A DNA stretch of 64,000 bases, from positions 496,001-560,000 of the forward strand of contig NZ_JAPDOK010000002.1 in assembly GCF_026013415.1 (NCBI RefSeq). The letters are read 5' to 3'. Below are positions 1 to 8,685 of the stretch, in pieces (within the stretch, counting starts at the first letter, position 1; every line of letters begins with the position of its first letter). Source of the stretch: Sphingomonas caeni (GTDB lineage Bacteria > Pseudomonadota > Alphaproteobacteria > Sphingomonadales > Sphingomonadaceae). A program made the position numbers and the translations under genes. Under the pieces are notes generated by a model. That model ran no database searches and had not been told where the DNA came from. It saw only the letters and a program-made list of their open reading frames with translations.

Positions 1-971
1 TTGAACAGCGTCTTGACCAGGTCGGCGCCCTTTTCGGCCATGCGGTTGGCGAGTTCCTGGACGGTGATCGTCTCGGGCACCTGGACGTCGCGGACCTGCT
101 TGGCCTGGGGCTCGCGCGGGCCGCCGAGGCGGCGATGCTCCTTCTCGCGAGCGCGCTTGAGCGCGGCGAGGCTGCGGGCACGGGCGCCGTCATTGTCGCC
201 GAGCGCGCGGTTGACCGTGAGCTTGCCCGACTGGCGGCGATCGTCGCCGCCCTTGCGGTCGCGCGACGGGCGCGCGGGCTCGGGCGGGCGCTTGAGGCCT
301 GCGGGACCGCCGCTCGGGGCGGGACGCGCGGCGGGGCTCGACGCCTCCTCGCGCACCGGCTCGGGGGCCGGCGCGGGCTTGGGCGCGGGGCGCGGGATTT
401 CGGGACGCGCGACCGGCGTGAAGCGGCGCGGCGCGGGGCGGTTCGGATCGAGCTGGAGCTCGACCGGCGCGGGGGCGGGGGGCGCGGGCGCCGGAGCGGG
501 CTCGGGCGCAGGCGCTTCGGCCATGGGCGCGGGAGTCGCCGGCGCATTGGCGGCGGCGGCTTCGGCGCGTGCCTTTTCCTCGGCGCGGCGGACTTCGGCC
601 TCGGCAGCCTCGATGCGCTCGCGCTCCTCGCGGCGGCGCGATTCCTCGGCCTGCTGGAGGCGCTGTTCCTCGGCTTCGCGCAGCATGCGGGTCTGACGCT
701 CCTGCGCGGTCTCGCCGGCAGGCGTGGCGGGGCGCGGCGCCGGCGCGGGGGCAGGCGCGGCTGCGGGCACGGGCTCGGGCGCGGCCTCGACCAGTTCCTC
801 GGTCGCGCGGTCTTGCGGCCCAAGGATACGGCGGCGCTTCACTTCGACCACGACGGTGTTCGACCGGCCATGGCTGAAGCTCTGCTTCACCTTGCCCGTC
901 TCGACCGTGCGCTTGAGGCCCAGCGGCGCGCGCATGCCCAGTTTCGGCTTTTCGTTTTCGGTGTCGCTCAT
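1..971 (-). CDS. infB: Translation initiation factor IF-2, N-terminal part (cut by left window edge)
   Basis: IF-2 is the GTPase that brings initiator tRNA to the 30S subunit. About 323 residues are visible from an ATG at 969-971; the reading frame runs off the left edge with no stop. The protein opens with MSDTENEKPKLGMRAPLGLK, typical of alphaproteobacterial IF-2, then a long Ala/Pro-rich and Arg/Glu-rich linker, and reaches an IF2_N-type segment (PETITVQELANRMAEKGAD) at the edge. The GTPase domain lies outside the window. It is the last visible gene of rimP-nusA-ylxR-infB, starting 8 bases after the ylxR stop. The low-complexity linker creates long false ORFs on the other strand. The identification is firm; only the truncation limits it. 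Confidence 0.95.
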   Translation of the reverse strand, partial: MSDTENEKPKLGMRAPLGLKRTVETGKVKQSFSHGRSNTVVVEVKRRRILGPQDRATEELVEAAPEPVPAAAPAPAPAPRPATPAGETAQERQTRMLREAEEQRLQQAEESRRREERERIEAAEAEVRRAEEKARAEAAAANAPATPAPMAEAPAPEPAPAPAPPAPAPVELQLDPNRPAPRRFTPVARPEIPRPAPKPAPAPEPVREEASSPAARPAPSGGPAGLKRPPEPARPSRDRKGGDDRRQSGKLTVNRALGDNDGARARSLAALKRAREKEHRRLGGPREPQAKQVRDVQVPETITVQELANRMAEKGADLVKTLF

Positions 972-979
972 GCGGCTGC

Positions 980-1723
980 TCAAAGTCCTTCGGTCAAAAT
1001 CGTGTCGGTGTGCGACCCGCCAACAGGCGGGAGCGCGGATGCGCCTTGCGAGACAGTTTCGCAAGGTGCGGGATAGGGTTCGGGTCCGATAAAGTGCAGC
1101 CAGCGGTCGAGCGCATCGCTCACCCGCTTCGCCGCCCGGGCGTCGGTAAGTCCGGCATGTACCACATTTTCGCGGCCAAGCGCCAAGGACAATATGGTGC
1201 GTGGGATCGGCAGAACCAAGCCCTTGAGCCCGCTGCCTTCGCGATCGGAGCCGACGCGCCACGCCTGGGCGAGCTTGCCCGCGCCGTCGGCGCCCGCGTC
1301 GCTCGCGTGGAGCAGCAGGTGCAGCTTGCCCGAGCGCGCGGCCTTGTCGAGCTTCTCGCCGCCGGTGACGACCCCGCCCGCCTTGGCTTCGAGGCCCAGC
1401 CGGTCGAGCGCGCCGCGCTGCAGCTGCGCCGCGATCCGCTCGCCGAGATCCTCGGGGATGCGGATGTCGCCGGTCTTGAAGGCGCGCGCGAGCGCGCCCT
1501 TGAGCTTGCCCTTGCCCTGGGCGGTTTCCAGCTCGGCGCGCGTCACGCCGATCCACGCGCCACGGCCGGGAGCCTTGGCGCGGATATCGGGAAGCACTTC
1601 GCCGTCGGGCGACAGGACGAGGCGCACGAGATGCTCGCGCGCCTCCCTGTCACCCGAAAGTATGCACTTCCGGATGGGCCCGTCTTGGGGGGAGCCTAGG
1701 CTATCATTGTTCGGATTCCGCAA
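980..1723 (-). CDS. YlxR-type RNA-binding protein (DUF448) with L7Ae-like C-terminal half
   Basis: Two-part nucleic-acid-binding protein, about 247 aa. Residues about 15-60 carry the YlxR signature (PIRKCILSGD, then RLVLSPDGEVLPD and GRGAWIG). The second half resembles a ribosomal L7Ae fold (GKLHLLLHASDA ... VHAGLTDARAAKR). The family sits between nusA and infB in many bacteria. I chose a TTG start at 1721-1723: it has a perfect GGAGG (complement of 1730-1734) six bases upstream, inside the end of nusA, so the genes overlap by 20 bases. An in-frame ATG further upstream at 1774 would lie deeper in nusA and lacks this site. The last 30 residues (after WLHFIG) look like a non-conserved extension and contain a palindrome at 1041-1069. 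Confidence 0.85.
   Translation of the reverse strand: MRNPNNDSLGSPQDGPIRKCILSGDREAREHLVRLVLSPDGEVLPDIRAKAPGRGAWIGVTRAELETAQGKGKLKGALARAFKTGDIRIPEDLGERIAAQLQRGALDRLGLEAKAGGVVTGGEKLDKAARSGKLHLLLHASDAGADGAGKLAQAWRVGSDREGSGLKGLVLPIPRTILSLALGRENVVHAGLTDARAAKRVSDALDRWLHFIGPEPYPAPCETVSQGASALPPVGGSHTDTILTEGL
1041..1069. repeat. Palindrome inside the 3' end of ylxR
   Basis: Inverted arms GCGCCTTGCGA (1041-1051) and TCGCAAGGTGC (1059-1069) match at 10 of 11 positions around a 7-base loop. A second GC hairpin (CCCGCC / GGCGGG) lies at 1016-1031. Both fall in the poorly conserved C-terminal tail of the YlxR protein (residues about 219-228) just before the stop. They may be a decayed palindromic insertion or an RNA structure ahead of infB. 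Confidence 0.5.
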
Positions 1724-3323
1724 CAGCGTCCTCCGAACTTGCGGCCGCATCCTCGTCCGCGAACCAGTGCGCACGCGCAGCCATGATGATCTCGTTGCCC
1801 TGCTCGTCGCTCAGGCCATATTCGGCAAGCACGCCGCCCTTGTGCTCGGGGCGCTTGGGGGCGTCCTCGTTGCGGCGGCGCGGCTCCTGGCGCTTCTTCT
1901 CGACCAGCTCGTCGGTGGCGAGGTCGGCGAGATCGTCGAGCGTCTTGATCCCCGCCTTGCCGAGCGTGACCAGCATCGCTTCGGTGAGATAGGGCATGGT
2001 TGCCAGATCGTCCTCGACGCCGAGTTCGCGGCGCAGCTGGCGATTGGCTTCCTCGCGGCGCTCGAGCGCTTCGGTCGCGCGGCTCTGCAGCTCCTGGCCG
2101 AGTTCGTCGTCGAAGCCCTCGATCGAGGCGATCTCGTCGAGCTCGACATAGGCGACCTCCTCGAGCGATCCGAAGCCCTCGGCGACCAGCAGCTGGGCCA
2201 GCGTCTCGTCGACGTCGAGCTCGTTCTGGAACATCTCGCTGTTCTGGACGAACTCGCGCTGGCGCTTCTCGCTGGCATCGGCCTCGGTCAGGATGTCGAT
2301 CGCCTTGCCGGTCAGCTGGCTGGCGAGGCGGACATTCTGGCCGCGGCGGCCGATCGCGAGGCTCAGCTGGTCGTCGGGGACGACGACTTCGATGCGGTCA
2401 TCCTCTTCGTCGATCACGACGCGGCTGACATTCGCCGGCTGGAGCGCGTTGACGACGAAGGTCGCGGTGTCGGGCGACCAGGGGATGATGTCGATCTTCT
2501 CGCCCTGCATCTCCTGGACGACCGCCTGGACGCGGCTGCCCTTCATGCCGACGCAGGCGCCGACCGGATCGATGCCGCCGTCATGGCTGATCACGCCGAT
2601 CTTGGCGCGGCTGCCCGGATCGCGCGCCGCGGCCTTGATCTCGATGATGCCGTCGTAAATCTCGGGCACTTCCTGCGCGAACAGCTTCTTCATGAACTCG
2701 GGATGCGCGCGGCTCAGGAATATCTGCGGGCCCCGGTTCTCGCGGCGGACGTTGAGGATGATCGAGCGGACCCGGTCGCCGACGCGGACGATCTCGCGCG
2801 GGATCTGCTGGTCGCGGCGGATCACGCCCTCGGCGCGGCCCAGGTCCACGACGATATGGCCGAACTCGACGCGCTTGACGACGCCGGTGATGATCTCGTT
2901 CTGGCGGTCCTTGAATTCCTCGAACTGGCGCTCGCGCTCGGCGTCGCGGACCTTCTGGAAGATGATCTGCTTCGAGGCCTGGGCCTGGATGCGGCCGAAC
3001 TCGATCGGGGGCAGCGGATCGACGATGAAGTCGCCGACCTTGGCGTCCTTCTGGAGTTTCTGCGCGCCCTTGAGATCGACCTGCTTGAAATAGTCGTCCA
3101 CCGCCTCGACCACCTCGACGACGCGCCACAGGCGGAGGTCGCCGGTATTGGGGTCGAGCTTGGCGCGGATATCGTTCTCGATGCCATAGCGGTTCTTGGC
3201 GGCGCGCTGGATCGCGTCCTCCATCGCCTCGATCACGATGGCGCGGTCGATCAGCTTTTCCTTGGCGACCGAATCGGCGATCGCGATCAGCTCGGCCTTG
3301 TTGGCGGAAATGGCAGTGGCCAT
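1704..3323 (-). CDS. nusA: Transcription termination/antitermination factor NusA
   Basis: NusA binds RNA polymerase and nascent RNA and modulates pausing, termination and rRNA antitermination. The 539-aa protein has an N-terminal polymerase-binding domain (residues about 1-130), an S1 domain beginning near EIITGVVKRVEFGHIVVDLG, two KH domains (including IDPVGACVGMKGSRVQAV and AIGRRGQNVRLASQL), and C-terminal helix-hairpin-helix acidic repeats (about 375-510, e.g. AGIKTLDDLADL). Its ATG overlaps the rimP stop by one base (TGATG), and its 3' end carries the ribosome-binding site and TTG start of ylxR, so the operon is translationally coupled. Length and domain order are normal for alphaproteobacteria. 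Confidence 0.98.
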   Translation of the reverse strand: MATAISANKAELIAIADSVAKEKLIDRAIVIEAMEDAIQRAAKNRYGIENDIRAKLDPNTGDLRLWRVVEVVEAVDDYFKQVDLKGAQKLQKDAKVGDFIVDPLPPIEFGRIQAQASKQIIFQKVRDAERERQFEEFKDRQNEIITGVVKRVEFGHIVVDLGRAEGVIRRDQQIPREIVRVGDRVRSIILNVRRENRGPQIFLSRAHPEFMKKLFAQEVPEIYDGIIEIKAAARDPGSRAKIGVISHDGGIDPVGACVGMKGSRVQAVVQEMQGEKIDIIPWSPDTATFVVNALQPANVSRVVIDEEDDRIEVVVPDDQLSLAIGRRGQNVRLASQLTGKAIDILTEADASEKRQREFVQNSEMFQNELDVDETLAQLLVAEGFGSLEEVAYVELDEIASIEGFDDELGQELQSRATEALERREEANRQLRRELGVEDDLATMPYLTEAMLVTLGKAGIKTLDDLADLATDELVEKKRQEPRRRNEDAPKRPEHKGGVLAEYGLSDEQGNEIIMAARAHWFADEDAAASSEDAVAESEQ

Positions 3324-3871
3324 CAGTCTTGTTCCTCTGTCTCGAATTCTTCGGCGCCCTCGCTGGAAAGGGGCGCGGTTGCGGCAATCAAAGCGTCGGT
3401 CATCACCAGCTTGGCGTCGGCGATCATCGCGAACGGCACGGTGACGAGCTTGTATTTATGGACATCGACGGTGACGTTATCGCCGCCAATCCCCATCAGG
3501 ATTCCGGTGAGCTGCTTGCGGCCATCCTCGGTCGGGCCGGTCAGGTTGAGGCGGGCCTCGAACCCCTTCCAGTCGTCATAATCCTGGAGGCGGGTGAGCG
3601 GGCGGTCGATCCCCGGCGAGCTGACCTCGAGCCGATAGGCATGATCGATCGGATCCTTGCCCTTGGCTTCCAGTTCGTCGAGCACGTCCGAGATGCGGCG
3701 CGAGAGCGCGGCGCAATCCTCGATGGTGAGCTGGCGGGTGTCGGGCCGCTCGGCCATCACCTGCAGCGTCGGATCGCTGGTCCCGCCGAACATCTTGACG
3801 CGCACGAGGTCGAGCCCGAGCGCCTTGGCCTCGGGTTCGATCAGCGTCGTCAGTGCGGCGATGTCCGCCAT
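3323..3871 (-). CDS. rimP: Ribosome maturation factor RimP
   Basis: RimP helps 30S subunit assembly. The 182-aa protein starts MADIAALTTLIEPEAKALGL and holds the family core YRLEVSSPGIDRPL in its middle, followed by a C-terminal Sm-like domain (ILMGIGGDNVTVDV). The tail is Glu/Asp-rich. It is first in the operon with nusA, ylxR and infB, and its stop overlaps the nusA start. Upstream is a 126-base gap with a plausible sigma-70 promoter at 3960-3988. Confidence 0.97.
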   Translation of the reverse strand: MADIAALTTLIEPEAKALGLDLVRVKMFGGTSDPTLQVMAERPDTRQLTIEDCAALSRRISDVLDELEAKGKDPIDHAYRLEVSSPGIDRPLTRLQDYDDWKGFEARLNLTGPTEDGRKQLTGILMGIGGDNVTVDVHKYKLVTVPFAMIADAKLVMTDALIAATAPLSSEGAEEFETEEQD

Positions 3872-3959
3872 GGGGGTCCTTTGAACGAATATGCGTCTTC
3901 GCTACCGGACCCTTGCGGGACCGGCTCGGCATGTTTGACGATGTCGAGAAAGCAGGGGC

Positions 3960-3988
3960 GATATACGCCCGACCGGCTTATTGGGCAA
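3960..3988 (-). promoter_or_regulatory. Candidate sigma-70 promoter of rimP-nusA-ylxR-infB
   Basis: On the minus strand TTGCCC (complement of 3983-3988) is followed after 17 bases by TATATC (complement of 3960-3965). It lies in the gap between the end of the upstream peptidase gene and rimP, leaving a leader of about 80 bases that contains an imperfect hairpin with a GCAA loop. This is a pattern match only. Confidence 0.4.
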
Positions 3989-3997
3989 TAGGGGCGA

Positions 3998-5902
3998 TCA
4001 GGCCGGGTTGAACCTGTCCAGAAACGCCCCGACCCGCGTCAGGAAATCGGCCTCGTTCTTCGGATCGTCGAGCCCGTGCCCCTCGCCCGGATAGACGACG
4101 AATTCGTGCGGGCGGCCCAATTTGGTCAGCGCGTCGTGGAGCTGGACCGACTGGATGACGGGCACATTGTCGTCGTCCGCCCCGTGGGCGATCAGGATCG
4201 GGGTGCGCAGCCGCGCGACCTGGGCGAGCGGTGAGATCGATTCGAGTTCGAACCCGCGATTGCCCCGGATCCGCGTCCGCCAGCCCTTGAAGCTGCGTCC
4301 GCTCTCGAAGCCGGGCCTGTCGTAGCGGAGCTGCCCGGCAATGTCCGAAATGCCCGCGAAGCTGATCGCGCAGCGATAGAGTTCGGGGTTCCTGACCGCC
4401 GCCCACATCGCCGCATAGCCGCCGAACGACGCGCCCATGATGCACACCCGCCCCGGATCGGCGATTCCCTGGCTGGCAAGCCAGCGCACGCCGTCGTCGA
4501 TATCGTTCTGCATCCCCCGGCCCCATTCGCCGTCGCCCTTTTCGACGAAGCCTCGGCCGAAGCCGGTCGAGCCGCGGAAATTGGGCTGGAGCACCGCATA
4601 GCCCTTCGACGCCAGATACTGGACCCAGCTGTCATAGCGCATGTCGTCGCGTGCGAAGGGGCCGCCATGGGGCATCACGATCAGGGGGAGCTTTGCGGGA
4701 TCGCGGCCGACGGGGAGCGTCAGATAGCCGCCGATCTCCAGCCCGTCGCGCGCGGCGTAGCGGACCGATTTGACCGGGGCGAGGCGCTTGCCGGCGAGCG
4801 CGGAGCGCGGGCGGGCGAGCAGCCTGGCCGCGTTCGCGCCGCTGTCGAAGAGATACCAGGCGCCGGGATCATTGGGGGCGCTGCTCCACACGAGCAGGCG
4901 GGCGCGGTCGTCGCTCATCGAGGCGATGCGGTTGACCGTGCCGGGCAGCGCGGCATCGACCCGGTCCTGGAGCGCCTTGAGGCCCGGATCGAGCCACAGC
5001 GTCTCCTCCTGATCCTCGGTCAGGATCACGCCGAGCAGATTGCCCTTCTGGTCGGTCTGGAACCCGTCGATATCGACGCGCGGATTTTCGTAGATCAGCT
5101 CGCCGATCCGGTCGTCCGAGAAATCGTAGCGGTAGAGCGCGTAGCGGCCATCGCCGCCGCCCGCGACGGCATAGCCGCGGTCGCTGCCCTGCACCGGCAC
5201 GACCTGGTCGATCTCGAGAGTCTCGTCCGCGGCATCGCGGCGGCGGGTCCGCGCGAATTCCTGGCCGTCGTTCGCGCGGTAGAGCAGCCAGCGCTTGTTG
5301 CCCTCATAGCCCACGCCCGCGCGGATCACCCCCGCGGTATCGGCATACCAGTTCGACACATGCTCCTGCGGCGCGACGATCCGCACCGTCTCGCCGGTCG
5401 CGAGATCGACGCGGTCGACCGCCGGAAGGCCATGCTTCGCGCCGGTCGTGCTCAGCAGCAGGAAGCGGCCGGCGGGATCGATATGGAGAATCTCGTCGCC
5501 TTCGCCCTGGCTGCGCTGCGAGAGCGGCGTGAGGCCCGACGTGGCGAGATCGAGCGCGAACAGCCGCGTGCCGCGGCCATCGGCAAGGGTGAGGACGAGC
5601 CGGCCCTTGCCCGCCCAGCGGAACGCCTGGACGCTCTGGCCCGCGGGGAGCGCGACCGGCTTGGCGGTGAAATCGGGCGCTGCGGCATCGAGGACCAGCA
5701 GGCGCGGCTTGTCCTGATCGAGCGCGCGCACCGCGATGCGGGTGCCGTCGGGCGAGAGCACCGGATCGGCGAGCGTCGGCGGTGCGGCGAAATCGGCGGC
5801 CGTGGGCGTATCGACGGCAAGCGGCGGATCGGCGGCGAGCGCCAACCCGGACAGTCCCAATATGCACGCGGCAACAGCCGCGCGAACCCAAGTAAAATTC
5901 AT
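3998..5902 (-). CDS. Secreted S9-family peptidase (prolyl oligopeptidase-like), copy 1
   Basis: An alpha/beta-hydrolase peptidase of the S9 group (acylaminoacyl-peptidase/DPP-like), predicted to cleave peptides in the periplasm. From the ATG at 5900-5902 the 634-aa protein begins MNFTWVRAAVAACILGLSGL, a signal peptide ending near ALAAD; a longer start at 5944 would add 14 residues before the signal and is less likely. Residues about 40-370 form the beta-propeller region. The catalytic triad is visible: Ser492 in GASFGG, Asp577 in HGADDDNVP and His609 in GEGHG. The next gene upstream (6011-7939) is a clear paralog with the same 148-residue spacing from nucleophile region to C-terminus, so the pair arose by tandem duplication. 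Substrate unknown. Confidence 0.9.
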   Translation of the reverse strand: MNFTWVRAAVAACILGLSGLALAADPPLAVDTPTAADFAAPPTLADPVLSPDGTRIAVRALDQDKPRLLVLDAAAPDFTAKPVALPAGQSVQAFRWAGKGRLVLTLADGRGTRLFALDLATSGLTPLSQRSQGEGDEILHIDPAGRFLLLSTTGAKHGLPAVDRVDLATGETVRIVAPQEHVSNWYADTAGVIRAGVGYEGNKRWLLYRANDGQEFARTRRRDAADETLEIDQVVPVQGSDRGYAVAGGGDGRYALYRYDFSDDRIGELIYENPRVDIDGFQTDQKGNLLGVILTEDQEETLWLDPGLKALQDRVDAALPGTVNRIASMSDDRARLLVWSSAPNDPGAWYLFDSGANAARLLARPRSALAGKRLAPVKSVRYAARDGLEIGGYLTLPVGRDPAKLPLIVMPHGGPFARDDMRYDSWVQYLASKGYAVLQPNFRGSTGFGRGFVEKGDGEWGRGMQNDIDDGVRWLASQGIADPGRVCIMGASFGGYAAMWAAVRNPELYRCAISFAGISDIAGQLRYDRPGFESGRSFKGWRTRIRGNRGFELESISPLAQVARLRTPILIAHGADDDNVPVIQSVQLHDALTKLGRPHEFVVYPGEGHGLDDPKNEADFLTRVGAFLDRFNPA

Positions 5903-6010
5903 GGATGGCCCCCGCCAAACCCAGCTTCGCACAATGCCAGACAAGTGCTCCTACGAAAAGCGCATTTCGCCTGAAATTCCGCGCGCTTGGCCTGCGCCGA
6001 AACGATTGCC

Positions 6011-7939
6011 TCAGGGCGGGTTATGCTTGTCGAGGAACGCGCCGATGCGGGTGTAGAAATCGGTCGCATTGGCCGGATTGTCGAAGCCGTGACCCTCGCC
6101 CTTATACTCGACATAGTCGTGCGGCCGGCCGAGCTGGGTCAGCGCGCCATGGAGCCGGCGCGACTGGCTGATCGGAACGGTGTCGTCCTCGGTGCCGTGC
6201 GCGATCAGGATCGGCACGGTCATCCGCGCGGCGAGGCGCAGCGGCGAGATCTGGTCGAGATCGAAATCCTTGGTCCCCTGGATGCGCTCGCGCCAGTTGC
6301 GGAAATAGCGCGAGGCAATGAACGAGCCGCGGCTGAACCGCAGCTGCGACGCGAGATCGGAGACCCCTGCGAAGCTGATCGCGCACCGGTAGATCTCGGG
6401 ATTGCGCACCGCCGCCCATTGCGCGGCATAGCCGCCGTACGAGCCGCCCATGATGCACACGCGCTTGGGATCGATCACGCCCTCGCCGGCGAGCCATTTG
6501 ACCCCGTCGTCGAGATCGTCCTGCATCGCGCGGCCCCATTGGCCGGTGCCCTTTTCGACGAAATTGCGCCCGAATCCGGTCGAGCCGCGGAAATTGGGCT
6601 GGAGCACCGCATAGCCGCGGCTCGCCAGATATTGCGCCTGCGGATCGAAGCTCAGTTCGTCGCGGATATAGGGCCCGCCATGCGGCATCACGATCAGCGG
6701 CAGGCCCTTGGGGTCGCGGCCCGCGGGCAAGGTCAGATAGCCGCGGATCTCGAGCCCGTCGCGCGCCTTGTAGCGCACCGGTTTCACGGTCGAGAGGCGC
6801 TTGTCGGTCAACTGGCTATAGGGCTGGGCGAACAACGCCATCTCGCCGGTCTTGCGGTCGAGCAGCAGATAGTCGCCGGGCCGGTCTGCGGCGCCGCTCC
6901 ACACCATCATCCGCATCTTGTCCTCGCTGACCGAGACGATGCGGTTGACGAGCCCCGGCAGCGCGCGGTCGATCCGCTCCTGCTGATGCTTGAGCACCGG
7001 ATCGTACCAGATCGTCTCGGCATGCTCGTCGGTGAGGAAGACGCCCTTCACCGCCCCGGCCTGATCGATGTCGAACGTGTCGATATCGACCGAGGGGTGC
7101 TCGTAGACCAGCTCGCCAAGATCGTCCTTGAGGAAATCATAGCGGAACAGTGCGAGCCGCCCGCTCTTGGCGGTGGCGACGGCATAGCCCTGGTCGCTGC
7201 CCGCCACGAGGAAGAATTCGGAGACGTTGCTGTCTTCGCCGCGATTGCCGTTGATGCTCACGGTCCGCTTGAACATCTCGCCATCCTTCTGGCGATAGAG
7301 CAGCCACCATTCGGCGCCGTCGATCCCCATCCCCGCGCGCACCGCGCCCGTGGAATCGGCATACCAGGCCCAGACATGCTCGCGCGGGGTGACGATGCGC
7401 TCGGACTTGCCCGTGGACAGATCGACGCGGAACACCGCGGGATAATCATAGATGGTCGGTTGGGTGCTCAGCAGCAGGAACGCGCCTGCGCGGTCGACGA
7501 AGATCACATCGTCGCCGTCCACCCCCTGCTGCGAGGGGCCGACGAAGCGGACCTTGCCACTACCCAGATCGAGCTCGACGAGGCGGGTCATGCGCACCTC
7601 GTCGCCCATCAGATCGGCCTTGCGGCTGACGCTGACGAGCAGTCGCTCTGGCCCCGCCCAGCGCATCCATTCGATCTGGTGCCCCTCGGGCAGCGACACC
7701 GGATTGACCCGCCGCTGGGGCCCCGAAATATCGACCAGCAGCACCACGGGCTTGCCCTCGATCAGGCCCTCGGCCGCGACGTGCAGCCCGTCGGGGGCGA
7801 GCTGCGGCGCGAGCAGCACCGGGCGCGCGCCGAAATCGGCGGCGCTGGGCGACACGAGTTCGGGATCGGCGGCGCGCCCCGGGCCGGCGCAGGCGAGCGC
7901 GCACACGGCAAGGCCGAGCCCGAAAAGCTTATGAAGCAT
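6011..7939 (-). CDS. Secreted S9-family peptidase (prolyl oligopeptidase-like), copy 2
   Basis: Paralog of the neighbouring gene, 642 aa, starting MLHKLFGLGLAVCALACAGP, a signal peptide cut near GRAAD. The N-terminal propeller keeps repeats parallel to copy 1 (PQLAPDG; ATAKSGRLALFRYDF). The hydrolase domain carries Ser500 in GGSYGG, Asp585 in HGTEDDTVP and His617 in GEGHG. The two copies are 108 bases apart in the same direction and may be co-transcribed. The propellers have diverged more than the hydrolase domains, suggesting different substrates. Upstream, 85 bases separate it from the divergent tdk. Confidence 0.9.
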   Translation of the reverse strand: MLHKLFGLGLAVCALACAGPGRAADPELVSPSAADFGARPVLLAPQLAPDGLHVAAEGLIEGKPVVLLVDISGPQRRVNPVSLPEGHQIEWMRWAGPERLLVSVSRKADLMGDEVRMTRLVELDLGSGKVRFVGPSQQGVDGDDVIFVDRAGAFLLLSTQPTIYDYPAVFRVDLSTGKSERIVTPREHVWAWYADSTGAVRAGMGIDGAEWWLLYRQKDGEMFKRTVSINGNRGEDSNVSEFFLVAGSDQGYAVATAKSGRLALFRYDFLKDDLGELVYEHPSVDIDTFDIDQAGAVKGVFLTDEHAETIWYDPVLKHQQERIDRALPGLVNRIVSVSEDKMRMMVWSGAADRPGDYLLLDRKTGEMALFAQPYSQLTDKRLSTVKPVRYKARDGLEIRGYLTLPAGRDPKGLPLIVMPHGGPYIRDELSFDPQAQYLASRGYAVLQPNFRGSTGFGRNFVEKGTGQWGRAMQDDLDDGVKWLAGEGVIDPKRVCIMGGSYGGYAAQWAAVRNPEIYRCAISFAGVSDLASQLRFSRGSFIASRYFRNWRERIQGTKDFDLDQISPLRLAARMTVPILIAHGTEDDTVPISQSRRLHGALTQLGRPHDYVEYKGEGHGFDNPANATDFYTRIGAFLDKHNPP

Positions 7940-8024
7940 GATCTTATCCCCAACCCCAACCCGTCATGAGGATGCGGTCGGCGGGCGAGTCGCGCAAGTC
8001 GAAATCAGCGGCTAGGAAAGCGCG

Positions 8025-8609
8025 ATGGCGAAGCTCTATTTCTACTATGCCTCGATGAACGCGGGCAAATCGACGACCCTGCTCCAGGCCGATTTCAACT
8101 ATCGCGAGCGGGGGATGCGGACGTTGCTCTTCACCGCGGGGATCCATGACCGCGGCGGCAAGGGCGTGATCGATTCGCGCATTGGGCTCAAGATGAGCGC
8201 GATCCCCTTCGACGATGCGACCGACCTGCGGCTGATCGCCGAGGAGGAGCATTTCAAGGCGCCGCTCGCCTGCATCCTGGTCGATGAATCGCAATTCCTC
8301 TCGGCCACGCAGGTGCGCCAGCTCGCGCATCTGGCCGATGAGGTGGGGATTCCGGTGCTCTGCTATGGCCTGCGCACCGATTTCCAGGGCCGGCTCTTTC
8401 CCGGCAGTTCGGAGCTGCTCGCGCTCGCGGACGCGCTGATCGAGATCAAATCGGTGTGCGAATGCGGGCGCAAGGCGACGATGAACCTGCGCGTCGACGA
8501 TGCGGGCAATGCGATCCGCGAAGGGGCGCAGAAGGAGATCGGCGGCAATGAACGTTACGTCGCCCTTTGCCGCAAACACTTCATGCAGCGTACAGCTTCG
8601 GCGGTTTAG
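8025..8609 (+). CDS. tdk: Thymidine kinase
   Basis: Phosphorylates thymidine to dTMP with ATP in the pyrimidine salvage pathway. The 194-aa protein has the P-loop ASMNAGKST near residue 9, the Walker B-like LVDESQF in the middle, and the lasso/zinc region with CECG followed by CRKHF near the C-terminus, as in type II (TK1-like) thymidine kinases. Length is normal. It is divergent from the S9 peptidase pair, with an 85-base gap that must hold both promoters. Confidence 0.96.
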   Translation: MAKLYFYYASMNAGKSTTLLQADFNYRERGMRTLLFTAGIHDRGGKGVIDSRIGLKMSAIPFDDATDLRLIAEEEHFKAPLACILVDESQFLSATQVRQLAHLADEVGIPVLCYGLRTDFQGRLFPGSSELLALADALIEIKSVCECGRKATMNLRVDDAGNAIREGAQKEIGGNERYVALCRKHFMQRTASAV

Positions 8610-8685
8610 AGATTGGGCTGGTGCCGCACCTCGGCGAGAGCCGAGCAAAGGATCCCCGCAAAGAGGGGCAGATGAGGAACCCGTG

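Noticed and set aside
1194-3581. 795-residue plus-strand open frame opposite nusA, and others opposite infB
   Set aside because: Shadows of nusA and infB; low complexity, no ribosome-binding site.
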